Below are positions 26,601-37,725 of a stretch of 64,000 nt of DNA, one piece after another; within the stretch, counting starts at the first letter, position 1; each line of letters starts with the position of its first letter. A program made the position numbers and the translations under genes. Under the pieces are notes generated by a model. That model had not been told where the DNA came from and did not search any database. It saw only the letters and a program-made list of their open reading frames with translations. Origin of the DNA: Niebla homalea (taxonomy: Eukaryota; Ascomycota; Lecanoromycetes; Lecanorales; Ramalinaceae); assembly GCA_019925105.1 (NCBI GenBank), contig JAHGAU010000005.1, positions 1,116,001 to 1,180,000 on the forward strand, written 5' to 3'.

Positions 26601-29397
26601 TAAGAAAGTTTTATTATCGGAATAGTTTTATCGATTATTTTATTTAATATCTTTATTACTTATTTTATAAAGAAATCGATCCGGTTTTTATTATTTAATT
26701 AAGGGAGGTCCGTAAATTATACTATTATTTCCCCCGTTATTATATAAACCTTTATTTCTTTAATTATTTTTTACGCTTTTTTTACCGGTAATAATATAAT
26801 CATATTAACGGTTTAATCCAAGGTTATTTATATTAATATATAATCCGAATTATATTTTAAGTCCTCTTATAACTTATATATTATAACTACGTTAATAACC
26901 TTTTCCGTATTAAAAACCAGATTAATTATTATTTTAAATTTATAATTCTTTTACGTAATAATCCCTTATAATATTAATAATAAGAAATTAACTTAAACGG
27001 TAATTATTAATAGGTTATCCGATTCAGCGTAATTTATTATATGCCCTTTTTTATTTTATATATAGTAATATAAATTAAAGTCTTTAAGTAATATATATTT
27101 ACTTAAAATAATTAAAACCTTTTTAAATAGCAATATTATAAAAGTTTTTTTTATTAATTAATAGTAAGTTATATACGTTATAAATATTAAGGTTGCCCTT
27201 TAAGTCCTTTTCTTTTATAATATAGAATATATAAAGGTTTTTATTATAATAAGTAACATCCTAGTTATCTATATTAAGCCGCTTATTTATAAAGAAATAT
27301 ATTTTAATTATTTTATTTTCCTTAAAGGTTAAATAAAACCTTTTTTCTAAATTAATAAATAAATATATATATAAATTATACGGTAATTCTTATATTATTA
27401 TAACGTTAACGTCCTTAACTTCTTTAGACTTAAATATTAATATTACGGCTTTAATTCTTTTATTATAGACGTTATATTATATTATTCTTAAAAACGTTAA
27501 TATATTATATATTAACCTTTATAAAGGCTTTTTTTTATACCCGTTTAAATTACGGATTTCTTATTAAAATTAAGCGTTTTTTAATTTAATACCTTCCCGG
27601 CTATTATTAAAAACGTAAAATAGCCGGCTTTTAAGGTTAGGATTATAAAAAGCTTTTTTTTTATTATTATTTATCCTTTATTATTTAATTAATTAAGCTT
27701 ACGTTTTAAGGTTACTTTTAATTAATTTATTAAATTAATTTTATATATATTATACCGTTGGATTTTTACGGTTATCCGGGTCTTTTTACGTTTAATCTCC
27801 TTAATTCTTATTATATATTTAGAATCTTATATTAAATATCTCTCCTTATTATATATAATATATTTAAACATACCCTCTATAAGCCTTTTAATTATTAGCT
27901 TTATATACTTATAAATATTATAACCCTTAACGTAAACCGTATATTTCGTAATATTAAAATATTTTATAATAACATATTTATAGTTTTAATACTTAAAATA
28001 TTAATAAATATTAACCGTTTTATTTTATAATTAAGTTATCTTAAGAAATCCTTTTTTAATAATCCTTTTATTTAAGATATTATTATATATTTTTATTAAC
28101 GTTACGTTTAATATAATAATAAAGTATTTCTTTATGCGTTTTAAGGAATTAAGTCTTTTTTTTATTAATAAAAGCCTATAATTAATAATCTTAAGCCTTA
28201 AATAAAAAATTATATTTTTTTAAATATTTTTTAATATAGTTTTTTTTTTAATTTCCTTAAAACGTAATAAATATATCTTATTTATTATAATAGTAAATAG
28301 TTACCTTAAAACCTTAATTAACTTATATTTTTTTTTATTAGCTTAAGTTTTAAACCTTTTTAAGTTTTCTTTTATTTTTAAAAACGCTATATTAAGGAAA
28401 ATATTTTTATTTTATAGTTTATATACCGTAATAATTTATTTTATTAATAATTTTATTATTATCTTAAAAGCTTTTATTAATTATAATAAGTTTATTTTTA
28501 CCGCTGTATTCCTTTCCTTATTATTAAATAGGCAGATTATTATTATCTTCACCTTCCTTAATATAATTACTTTCTCCTCCGTTATCCCCTTATTCTTTAC
28601 CACGGGTATCCCTTTTATTACCCTTATCGCCCAGCTTTTTTTTTATTTAAAAAGCCGCTGTTTTTATACCTTTACCTTATATACTTAACCTTAAACCGCC
28701 GTCTTTACTTTTTATTAATGTTTTTACTCCTGCCTTTTAAAAGTTCTATAAGCGTTCCGTTTCCCTTAATTTTATCTTTATTTTTATATAAAAGTCTTTT
28801 ACGTTTTTTAATTTAATTTATAGTATTAATTAAATTTTTAATATAATATCCTTTTATTTTATTATAAGGAGTCCTTTTAAGGCCTTTATTATTTCCTTTA
28901 CCGCCCTTTTATTTTTTTTTACCGGGCGATATATTATTTCCGTTTTTTATTTTTAATTTTTTAAGGTTTTATCTTCCTTACCAGTTTTATTTCTTTTTTA
29001 TATACCCTTAATAGTATTTTCACCGTAATTTTCTTACTTTTTCCTTTTATTTATACTTTTCGTTATTAATACCGTACCGGCTTTTTTACCCTTTTATTTA
29101 CTTATTACCTCCGTATTATTATTACGCGTTTTACGCGCTTTAATATATATATTTTATTAACTTTAATTTTTTTATTTATTTTAAGCGTTATTTAATTTAT
29201 TATTATTATATTGCCCGTATACGTCATCGCCGTTTCTATTAATATAGGTTACTTATCCGTTTATTACTTTATTTTTAACCATTACGTTACTTCTACTTAT
29301 CGTACTTAATATACTCCCTTCATTATCGCTAGAGCTATATATATACGTATCGTTTTGGACCTCTAGGGTCCCTTTGTTCGTCGCTATTTTCTCAATC
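23591..29397 (-). mobile_element. LINE D: full-length LINE inserted in LINE B
   Basis: 5,807 bp, minus strand. The longest tail in the window, seven tgat-type units, starts at 23591, followed by tactacgggtctag and ccggcgttcc. The 5' end at 29350-29397 has ttggacctctagggtccc and cgtcgctattttc. An exact 13-bp duplication, taagtataattat, is at 23578-23590 and 29398-29410. The RT active-site remnant on the minus strand is at 25435-25454 (INNIY, from VDDIY). The plus-strand frame at 26103-26393 is antisense and not a gene. Same orientation as LINE B but a separate, later insertion. Confidence 0.95.
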
Positions 29398-31769
29398 TAA
29401 GTATAATTATAATATTTTTAAATAACGGGATTATAAAGGGTCTTTTTTTATTGGCCGGTAACGGATTATATATATTATAAATATTTAAGTTACCCTTAAT
29501 ATCCTTTTTTTATACGATTTAAAGTATATATAGGTTCTTTCTGTAATAAATAACGTTTTAACTATTTATATTTAACCTCTTATTAATAAAGAAATACGTT
29601 TACGTTATTTTATTACCCTTAAAGATTAAATAAAAACCATCTCTTAAATTAATTAAAAAGTAAGTATACGGATTATATAACGGCTTTTATATCGCTATAA
29701 TATTAATATTTTTTACCTTTTTAAATCTGAATATCGGTATTACGATTTTAATTATTTCCCCGTATATATTATATTATATTATTTTTAAAAGCGTAAATAT
29801 ATTAAATATCAATATTTATCGGGCTTTCCTTATTAATTTTTATTTATATAAATAATTTCTTTTTAAAATTAAGCGTTATTTATTTTAATTTTTTTATTAT
29901 AATAATAATCCTGGTTAAATAACCGGCTTTAAAGGTTAATATTACTATAAGATTTCTCTTCTTTACGTTATCGGTTACTGCGTTTTACCCTTCCTTATTT
30001 AATAAGCTCCGTTTATATTTTAAAACCGTCTTTAATTATTTCGCCGGTTTAAGTTTATATAAGTTATAGCGTTAAACCTTAATTATTATCTTAATCTTTT
30101 TATATTAAGTCTCCTTCGTTTTTATTATATATTATAAGTCTTATATTAAGTAATTATTATTACCGTACGTTACATATTTTGGCGTATTTTTTATTAAGCT
30201 TTTTATTATTAAGTTAATATATTTATACGTATTATACCTTTTAATATATATTATATACTTTATATTATTAAGGTACTTCGTAATAATATATTTATATCTT
30301 TAATATTTAAAGTATTAATAGATATCCGTTACTTAATTTTAAGGTCTTATTAATTTAAAAGACTTACCCTTTATTATCCCTTTATTAAGGATATTATTAT
30401 ATATCCTTATTAACGTTATATTTAAGATAACCGTAAAATATTTCTTTATATAATTAAAAGCGTTTAACTTCTTTATTATAAAAAGGAAACTATAATTAAT
30501 AATTTTTAATTTAAAATAAAAGACCATATTCTTTTTCTTTATCCGCTTTAAGGTAACTTCCCCTTTTTCCCCCGTAAATTTTACTAGGTATATCTTATTT
30601 ACCGTAATAATGAAAAATTACCTTAATATTTTTACCGTTTTATACCCTTTTTTACCGGTTTATCCCTTTAATTTCTTTAGCCCCTTTTTCATTTTTAACG
30701 AGGCTATATTAAGAAGGATATCCCCGTTTTATAGTTTACGTACCGTAATAATTTATTTTATTAATAATTTTCCCGTAACCTTAAACGCCTTTATTAATTA
30801 TAACGGGTTCGCCTTTATTATTATACTTTTTTTTTCCTCGTTTAATAATTATATGGTTATTATTTTTACCTTCCTTAATATTATTATTTTCTTTCCCGCT
30901 TTTATTTTCTTTACCGTTAATACCGGCGTTGCCCTTATAATTTTCATTATTTAACTTATCCCCGCTTCTTTTTTTAAAGCTTTTTTTATTGCTTTTTTAC
31001 TTTATATATATTTTTTCTATCTTTTTTTACTTCCGTCCGTTAACGCTTTTATTATTACCCCTTAAGCTCCGTATAACCTTTTTAATTTCCTTAAACTTCT
31101 CCTTATATTTACGTAAAAATCTTTTATTTTCCGTAACCCGATTTATAGTATTAATTAAGTCTTTAACGTAATGTTTTTCTATATAATTATAAAGAGGCTT
31201 TTTAATACCTTTATTATTTTTTCCTTTTTTACTTTTCCCCTACGTATTTAATAATTATTTCTTTTTATAATTTATTCCTATTTACTTAATATCTCCTTAT
31301 TTTTATTTAACTTTTTTTTAATTTATATATATTCAATAAAACCTTTTATGCTTCCGTTTACCCTTTATCCGTCCCTATATATTGTCTTTATCCTTTCCGC
31401 CTTTTATTTATTACTTTTTATAATAATACCTTTATACGTTATATACGTCCCTTTACGCGTATTTTATTAATTATAAGCTTTTTATTTAATTTAAAGTTTT
31501 TTTATTTTATATTTATCGCGTTATTTATATAATTTATTACCGTTTTTATTAATTTAAACCGTTTACTTTTCCTCCCCTTTTACTTTTATTATTATTCCGC
31601 TTCCGTTTATCATATTTAAGGTACTGTCCTTATTGTTATTTAAGTTATATATATATGTATCGTTTCTGACCTCTAGGGTCCCGTTGTTCGTCGCCATTTT
31701 TACCTATAATATTTTATAATGGAAATTTAACGTAAGCGTGGGCTTTTTCTTTTTTATAAGCATTTATTA

Positions 31770-31927
31770 TGTATAACGTAGGTATACTATAATAGGCATA
31801 GCGCAGGGGCTTAGGGCTATATATGCTTGGCGCGTACCTATATAATTAGTAATACCGTCCATAGTTACAATCTAGGCAGTTACCACTCCACCCTCTCAAT
31901 ACCTGCACTTCGTCTTTTTCCCTGATA
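31770..31927. repeat. Right LTR of the short LTR element
   Basis: A 158-bp partner of 7330-7490, followed by the cttta target duplication (31928-31932). It retains more CA/TG than the left copy (accactccaccctctcaat, cctgcacttcg), so the two LTRs were mutated to different degrees. Confidence 0.92.
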
Positions 31928-31932
31928 CTTTA

Positions 31933-33792
31933 TATTATAATAGTAATCCTTTTACGGTAAAATACCTTAAAAGATTATATTTATAACCTTAAATATATAT
32001 TATTTACTCCTTTAAATTATAAAGCCGGCGTAATAATAATAAACTCCCCTATATCTTAAATTATCTTTTAATAATCCTTTGGGATACGTGATTTCATCCG
32101 GGTATACTGCGGGGTAAATATCGTTTTTTACCATTTTTTTTTAAAATATTTTTTTAACTTTCTTACTTTATATATTAAATTTATATTGAGATATATTTAT
32201 AGGTTCCGTTCCTTGAGATTAATAATAACCTCTTTATAAGTAATTAAGAATTCCTTTTATAAGTAGCTTAAAGTTTATTTTAAATGGTTTAAAAATAAAA
32301 CTATAAGGTTATTAATATTATTAACGAGGCTCTAATCGGTATAAGGATATTCTGGGAATATTTTAAAGTTAAGTACTTTACGGAACCCCTTAAAAGGTTA
32401 ATATAATAAAGGCTTTATTAAGCCGTTAACGATTTATTTATACGTTAAAATACATTTTAAATTTACTTAATTATTTTTTATAACTTCTTAAAGTTAATAT
32501 TATTAAATATTTATATATTTAATCCGGGTATAAAATACCGGGTTTTTACTGAACGCTATAGTACTTTAATTATCTCTATAGATAATAACGGTAAGGAAGT
32601 TCTTAACTTAATATAGCTTAATTTTATTTAAAAGTTATTTAAGTTATAAAGTCTTTTTAATAATTTATATTTATTTTATATATTCTATTTTATAAATAAT
32701 AAAGGTAACCGTAATTTAACGTTTAAATTATTAATTAATTATAGTACTTTTAATATTAAATATATAATCTATAATAACCCTCCGGGTTAAATTTATAATA
32801 AAGTCGGAGTTAATATAATTATTGACAGTTTTTAATTTACCCCGGTATATTAATTAAAAGGTAATAATAATACGGAAGTAACGTAAAATTCTTTTTATTA
32901 ACTTTTAATAATATTCGGTAAGATTTAAGGTATATTAATTAATTATTAAAATAAAATAAACGATATTTAAGTAAGTTTTAAATATAATATATATTAAAAA
33001 GTTTATAATTAATTAATATTTCTTCCGGAAAATTGGATTAACCTTATAACCTTTAAATATAAACTCCGGTTTATACTTTAATTTTATAAAGATATATATA
33101 AGGGTAATATTTTATTCTTTATTATTCTTTAATAACTCTTTTTATATAGGTTTTTTAATTAAGTTAAAATATTTTATTTTAATAGTCTTTTATAATAATT
33201 ATACTTAAGTAATAATAAATTAACTTTAAATTAAATAAACGGAATTAATTATTAAATGCCTTCTTTAAATTTATAATGTTTTCCTTAAATAAATTAATAA
33301 TTAAAATATTATTTACGTAAAAAATTATAATTATCCTATCTTTAAAATATATAAATACGTAATAATCCGTAAATATCGGTTTAAACCTTTATTTCTTTAT
33401 AAAAATAAAGAAATAATAATATTATAATTAAAAGGATTACTTATTTTATAAAGGGTTTTATTAAGTTTATAATATATATTAATGTTTTTTATTTAATTAT
33501 AAGGTTATTTTATATAGACTTTTTTTCGATTAAATTATAAAAAAAAAAGGCCGTTTTTATATTTATTTAACTTAAGTTTTAATCGTTAACCGTTATTAAT
33601 ATAAAAAGTAGTTTATAATTTATAAATTTAATTATTAAAAGAAGATCTTTATTATAATTAATATTTTCTTATTATTCATAATTACGGATTATTTAATAGG
33701 CCTTATATTAAATAATTAAACCGTTAACGTTTTTCTTAAGGGTATAAACTTATCGTCCCTTTAAAATAATTATATTTAGGGGATATAATATA
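31933..33792 (-). pseudogene. Copia-1 reverse transcriptase / RNase H remnant
   Basis: The minus strand carries the copia RT catalytic block. The YVDD motif is at 33308-33319 and reads FYVNNILII with both Asp changed to Asn. It is followed by KENIINLKKAF, a YYLSIIII stretch (YYLGI expected), then NKIFQLNQKTYI, matching the copia pattern I.LsQ..YI. The left part should contain RNase H and the pol end. The short sequence at about 32,080-32,185 is shared with Gypsy-2 (46,185-46,295). Its upstream continuation (integrase) is to the right, beyond the SINE-like insertion. Confidence 0.82.
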
Positions 33793-33808
33793 TTTAAATA
33801 TAAATATT

Positions 33809-34530
33809 GATTAATTAATTTATTTATATATGAGTCTAGTTACTTTAAGCTAATTTCAGCGTTCTATAATACTGGTGGTTAAATTACGGTTATTTTAATA
33901 TTTATATTTATTTTAAACTTATCGCTTTAATTTAAAAAAGAAAAGGAAACCGTAATTAGCTAATTTAACCCTAACTTACCCTAAATATTAACCTGATTTA
34001 AATAAAAACCTCTCCTTCGTAATTATTTACCTTAAAATTACGATTAAGTCTTTACGTTAACCCGATTAAGATTAATAATTATTTTAAATCTTTAATTTAT
34101 TATTTTTATTAAGAATCCTTTATTTTTTAATATTATAATCCGTAGTAAGGATTTAATAATAAAATTAAACTTAATTAAAGGGAAACGGCCTTAATTATAT
34201 AACTTTATTTCTTTTAATACTGGGATTTTATTTTAAGTATTTTATTACGTAATTTTTCGGATTAACCTTATTTAATCTTAATTTTAACTTTTTAACGTTA
34301 AATCCTCGTAATCCCTTTTTACCGGCCCTATATATAATTAGGCTTATTTAAGGTTAATTACGGGTATTAATAAATCATTAAATATTTATTATTACTTTAT
34401 TTATATTAATTACGTAACTTATCGGATAAAGTTTAAAGGCTCTTAATAAAATCGTCCCCCACCCTTGAAATGTTCAATTATTCTATAGTTTATCTTCTGT
34501 AGGTAAAAATGCCATTTCGCCGCGCTCGCT
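33809..34530 (-). mobile_element. SINE-like / LINE-derived element with a 16-bp target duplication
   Basis: 722 bp bounded by an exact 16-bp duplication, tttaaatataaatatt (33793-33808 and 34531-34546). Read on the minus strand, the 3' end (agcttaaagtaactagactc, then attaattaatcaat) resembles the 3' end of the local LINEs (agcttaactagacccg, then (aatc)n), so it probably used LINE machinery. The 5' end is agcgagcgcggcgaaatggc, quite unlike the LINE 5' end. The body shows no RT or endonuclease motif and matches none of the full LINEs by eye. I could not find clear tRNA-type A and B boxes. It could be a SINE, a deletion derivative, or a 5'-truncated copy of another LINE family. Confidence 0.65.
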
Positions 34531-34546
34531 TTTAAATATAAATATT

Positions 34547-35841
34547 TAAATATTATTTTTAATATAAAAGCCGTATTCATTTTTTTCCGTTAATTATTAA
34601 TTTATTTTATAATAAATATTTTTTATAACTTCTTAATAAATTTTTAACTTAAATAACTCCGGCTTATTATTAAATAATATTAACGTTAAATAATAAATAT
34701 CCTTTTCTTTATTTAAAATAATTATATTGATAAAAATATATAACGGGTTTAAAGATATATCCGGGAGCTTTAAGTACTTAAGGATTTTAAGTTTAAAGTT
34801 ATTTTAAAAAATAATTTTAATTTCTTTTCGGGATTTATTAAATTATTATTTATTTTAATTATATTAAGTTTAAGGGTAATTTCCTTATTCTTTAACCGGA
34901 AATACTTTATTTATAAATATATTATTTAAAATATTATTAATAAAAGCGTTATTATAAATTTTATTTTTATAATTTTCTTTTAAAATGAAAACTTATTAAA
35001 GTTATATATTTTTTTTAAACGTTAAATTTTCTCCGTTAAAATATTTTTATCGGAGTTATTTAATAACGTAATTTTCCGTTTTTTAGTATAAATATTATAG
35101 AATTATTTTATTTTATTATGAAAAGTCTATACTTAAAGGTCGAAGACCCGGTATATTTTAATAATTTTATTATTATAGCTTAATAGAATAAATAAATCCG
35201 CCCTTTTATTTAAAAAGGTCTGGTACTTTATAATTTTAACTTATATTAATAATTTAATTATTTATAGGTATAATAAGTCCGGTACTTAATTATTTTACGT
35301 TTAATATAAGGTAAGGTAATCTTCCCTTCCAGGTTAAACGTAAGTTCCTTTATAATAAGGTAATTAATAATTATAATGATTTCCGGTTATAAATTCTTAA
35401 GTAAATTTATATTATAGATTATTATATAGGTCCGTTTTTTAATTTCTTAGTTAAGTTTTTCACTTATAAGGTTTTATTTAAGGCTATTTTATACCGTTAA
35501 TTCATAAATAATATTATAATTTTTAAGGTAATCTTAAAAGTCTTTTAATATATACTTATCCTTATTATTAACCCGTAAATCTTAATTTTCCGGTTAATAA
35601 TTTTATATTTAACTTAAAACTACTTGAATTTACGGGTTATATCCGAGTTATAAATTACCAGGTAAACTTTAAATATATAAGTAAAGTCGTCCCGGAAAGT
35701 AATAAAATATTTAATTATATTAAAATTTATTAGCTTAATAAATCCCATAATATTTAAATAAATAAGCTTTAACGGAATAATTCTTAATTTAAAATATCCT
35801 TTATAAAGTTAAGAAATTATCTTATTAAAAATATAATATAT
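34547..35841 (-). pseudogene. Copia-1 integrase remnant
   Basis: Minus-strand integrase core. From about 35,790 downward the translation reads PLKLIYLNIMGFIK (copia: PLELIHMDIVGP), FITFRDDFTYIFKVYLV with the Asp pair intact (gtcgtc on the plus strand at 35686-35691), YNSDI, and a long run ending LITLLQRNLRLTWKGRLPY. Stops occur at Gln/Trp positions. Integrase upstream of RT on the same strand identifies a Ty1/copia element. The N-terminal zinc finger would lie near or beyond the LINE F insertion. Confidence 0.82.
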
Positions 35842-35854
35842 ATATATTATCTTT

Positions 35855-36209
35855 CGTATCGGTAAGGACATTCAGTGGTGTAATCGGAATTTTGAAATTT
35901 TAGCATTAAACAGACCCGTAAGGTAACGGAAGAGCAATAGGTTTAAAGGCAATTTTTAAGTGGATTCGGTTGTAATATTATAAGTTTTCTTAAAAAAAGC
36001 GTATAAATAAATTCTTATTCTTTAAACGGCCATAAATACTCTTAGCCCTTAAAACGTAAGTAAAAACTAGGTAAATACCGGTTTTTATTTTTAACGTTAT
36101 AGATATCGGGTTTTTTACGGTTATTAATAAGGTTAAATGGCCGAGTATTAAGGAACGCCGGAATTAGCTTAACTAGATCCGTAATATAAATCAATCAATC
36201 AATCAATCA
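35855..36209 (+). mobile_element. LINE F: 5'-truncated LINE, 355 bp
   Basis: Contains only the last 355 bp of the LINE family, ending ggaacgccggaattagc... with an (aatc)n tail. An exact 13-bp duplication, atatattatcttt, is at 35842-35854 and 36210-36222. Its left third is almost free of RIP (ttcagtggtgtaatcgg, agcattaaacagacccg). 5' truncation is typical of incomplete target-primed reverse transcription. Nothing here encodes a functional protein. Confidence 0.95.
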
Positions 36210-36222
36210 ATATATTATCTTT

Positions 36223-37712
36223 TTTAAGGGTTCTTTTTATTCTTTTTATTTATGTTTAAGGGATATTTTCATTAATATTTTAGTTAACGTAACGATAAAT
36301 TAAGGGTTAAAATACTTTATTTTTATATGTTAAATTAATATATTATTTAATACGTTAAATACCGTTATTATTAATTAAGGTAATACTTGAAAATCTAATA
36401 TAAAGAATTATCCTTACCGGGAATATATAAATTTACCGGGTCTTTTAATTATTATCCGTTTAACTTAAGAAGTTATTATTTTAACTTTATTATTTAAAAG
36501 TTAAATTTCTAAAAAAAAGGTTTATTTTATTATTAAGGGAGTAAATAGAATTTAAAAATTCAATTATTATTTTTTCCCGTTAATATTATAAGTTACCCGG
36601 GTAATATTAATATCGCTTATATAATTAATTTATGTTAAATTTAACCTTAAGAATATTATTTAATAAAATTATTATTATTATTAAAGAATTCTTTTTAATA
36701 AAAAAAATTTATTATAGCCGTTATTTAAAATTATTAATTTTTATAAATTAATTAAACAAATAAATATTATTATATATTTAAGCTTAATATTTACGTTTAT
36801 TATATTATAGATTTCTCTTAAAATTAATAAGTTTACCGGTATAATAATAATAATAGCTTCCTTAATCTTTAACTTCTTTAATCCCCGGTATAACGTTTTA
36901 ATCCTTTTCTTAAAATAAAAAACCCAATAATTATTTTCCGGATACTTATTATTATAGCTTTTTACGGTATAATAATTATACTTTTAACTATTACATGGAA
37001 TAAAAACCGCTTATTATTAATTTTTAAAGCTATTAAATAAAATTATAAAATAATATTAATACGGGTTATATTAACCTATAATTCTTTATTAATAACTTTT
37101 AATATAATTTCGTTAAAATTAAAAGAATTTTAATTTAAAATAATTTAATTTCAAGTTAAATTAATATAAAAATATTATTAATTATTATTAAAATTAAATA
37201 AAAAAAATTAAATAATTATTAAATTAAGGACCTTATATAACTTATTAATGATTAATATTTCGGTAATATACTTACGGAATTTACGGGTAAATTAATTAAT
37301 TATTTTATTTAAACCTTTTATTATTATTTTGAACTCCCGGGTTAACTTAATATATAAACCTGAACCTTAGAGTTTAAAATAAATAATAAATATAATCTAG
37401 ATTTCTTTAATTATATTTAATTTATTTATAAGGTAATATATATTATCTTTATAGCGAATTTTAATAGCTATAATAACCTTAAGTTTATCCTTAATAATTA
37501 TAAACTTATAAAAATTATTAAAGATTAATTAATTTTTAACTTACCGGTATTATAATATTTATTAACGTTATTTAATTAATAACGGAATTATATTAAGGGA
37601 AAAACTCTTAAAGGCCGAATTTTTAATCTTAAAGGTTATTTTTAGTGAGAAATTAGGAATTTAAGGTTTTTAAATTAATATTTATATATAAAGAAATATT
37701 AATTACTTAATT
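36223..37712 (-). other. Copia-1 gag/protease segment
   Basis: AT-rich segment lying between the integrase and 5' portions of Copia-1 once LINE F and LINE E are removed. By position it should hold the C-terminal gag, zinc knuckle, protease and the start of integrase on the minus strand. I could not pick out a reliable motif, so the assignment rests on position only. Confidence 0.5.
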
Positions 37713-37725
37713 AAATTTAAACTTA

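Larger units (their letters stand above)
14319..31700 (-). mobile_element. LINE B: full-length LINE split by LINE C and LINE D
   Basis: The 3' tail (gattgattgatt) is at 14319 and the 5' end (ctgacctctagggtcccgtt, then cgtcgccat) at about 31665-31700. The target duplication is tacctataatgtt at 14306-14318 and tacctataatatt at 31701-31713; the single mismatch is a TG-to-TA RIP change. Its own sequence is 14319-17247, 23046-23590 and 29411-31700, together about 5,764 bp, matching the intact 5.8-kb copies. Continuity shows directly: 23046 onward and 29411 onward align to LINE A interior near 11,070-11,590 and 11,600 onward. The RT site GFINNIY is at 16114-16135 on the minus strand. The plus-strand open frame at 30610-30954 is antisense to ORF1. 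Confidence 0.93.
7330..31927. mobile_element. Short non-autonomous LTR element (TRIM-like) split by LINEs
   Basis: Direct terminal repeats at 7330-7490 (161 bp) and 31770-31927 (158 bp) begin TGT and end TA (from CA). They are flanked by the exact 5-bp duplication cttta at 7325-7329 and 31928-31932. Subtracting LINE A and LINE B (with C and D inside) leaves about 1,382 bp in total, of which roughly 1.06 kb is internal (7491-8114, 13936-14318, 31714-31769). No gag or pol motif is visible, so it must have been moved by another element's proteins. TGGTAACAATAGC two bases inside the left LTR could be a primer-binding site, which would make it plus-strand; I found no clear polypurine tract, so orientation is open. 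Confidence 0.88.

Noticed and set aside
33960..34020. Telomere-like ttagggtaagttaggg on the minus strand
   Set aside because: Two imperfect units only, inside the SINE-like element; not a telomeric array.
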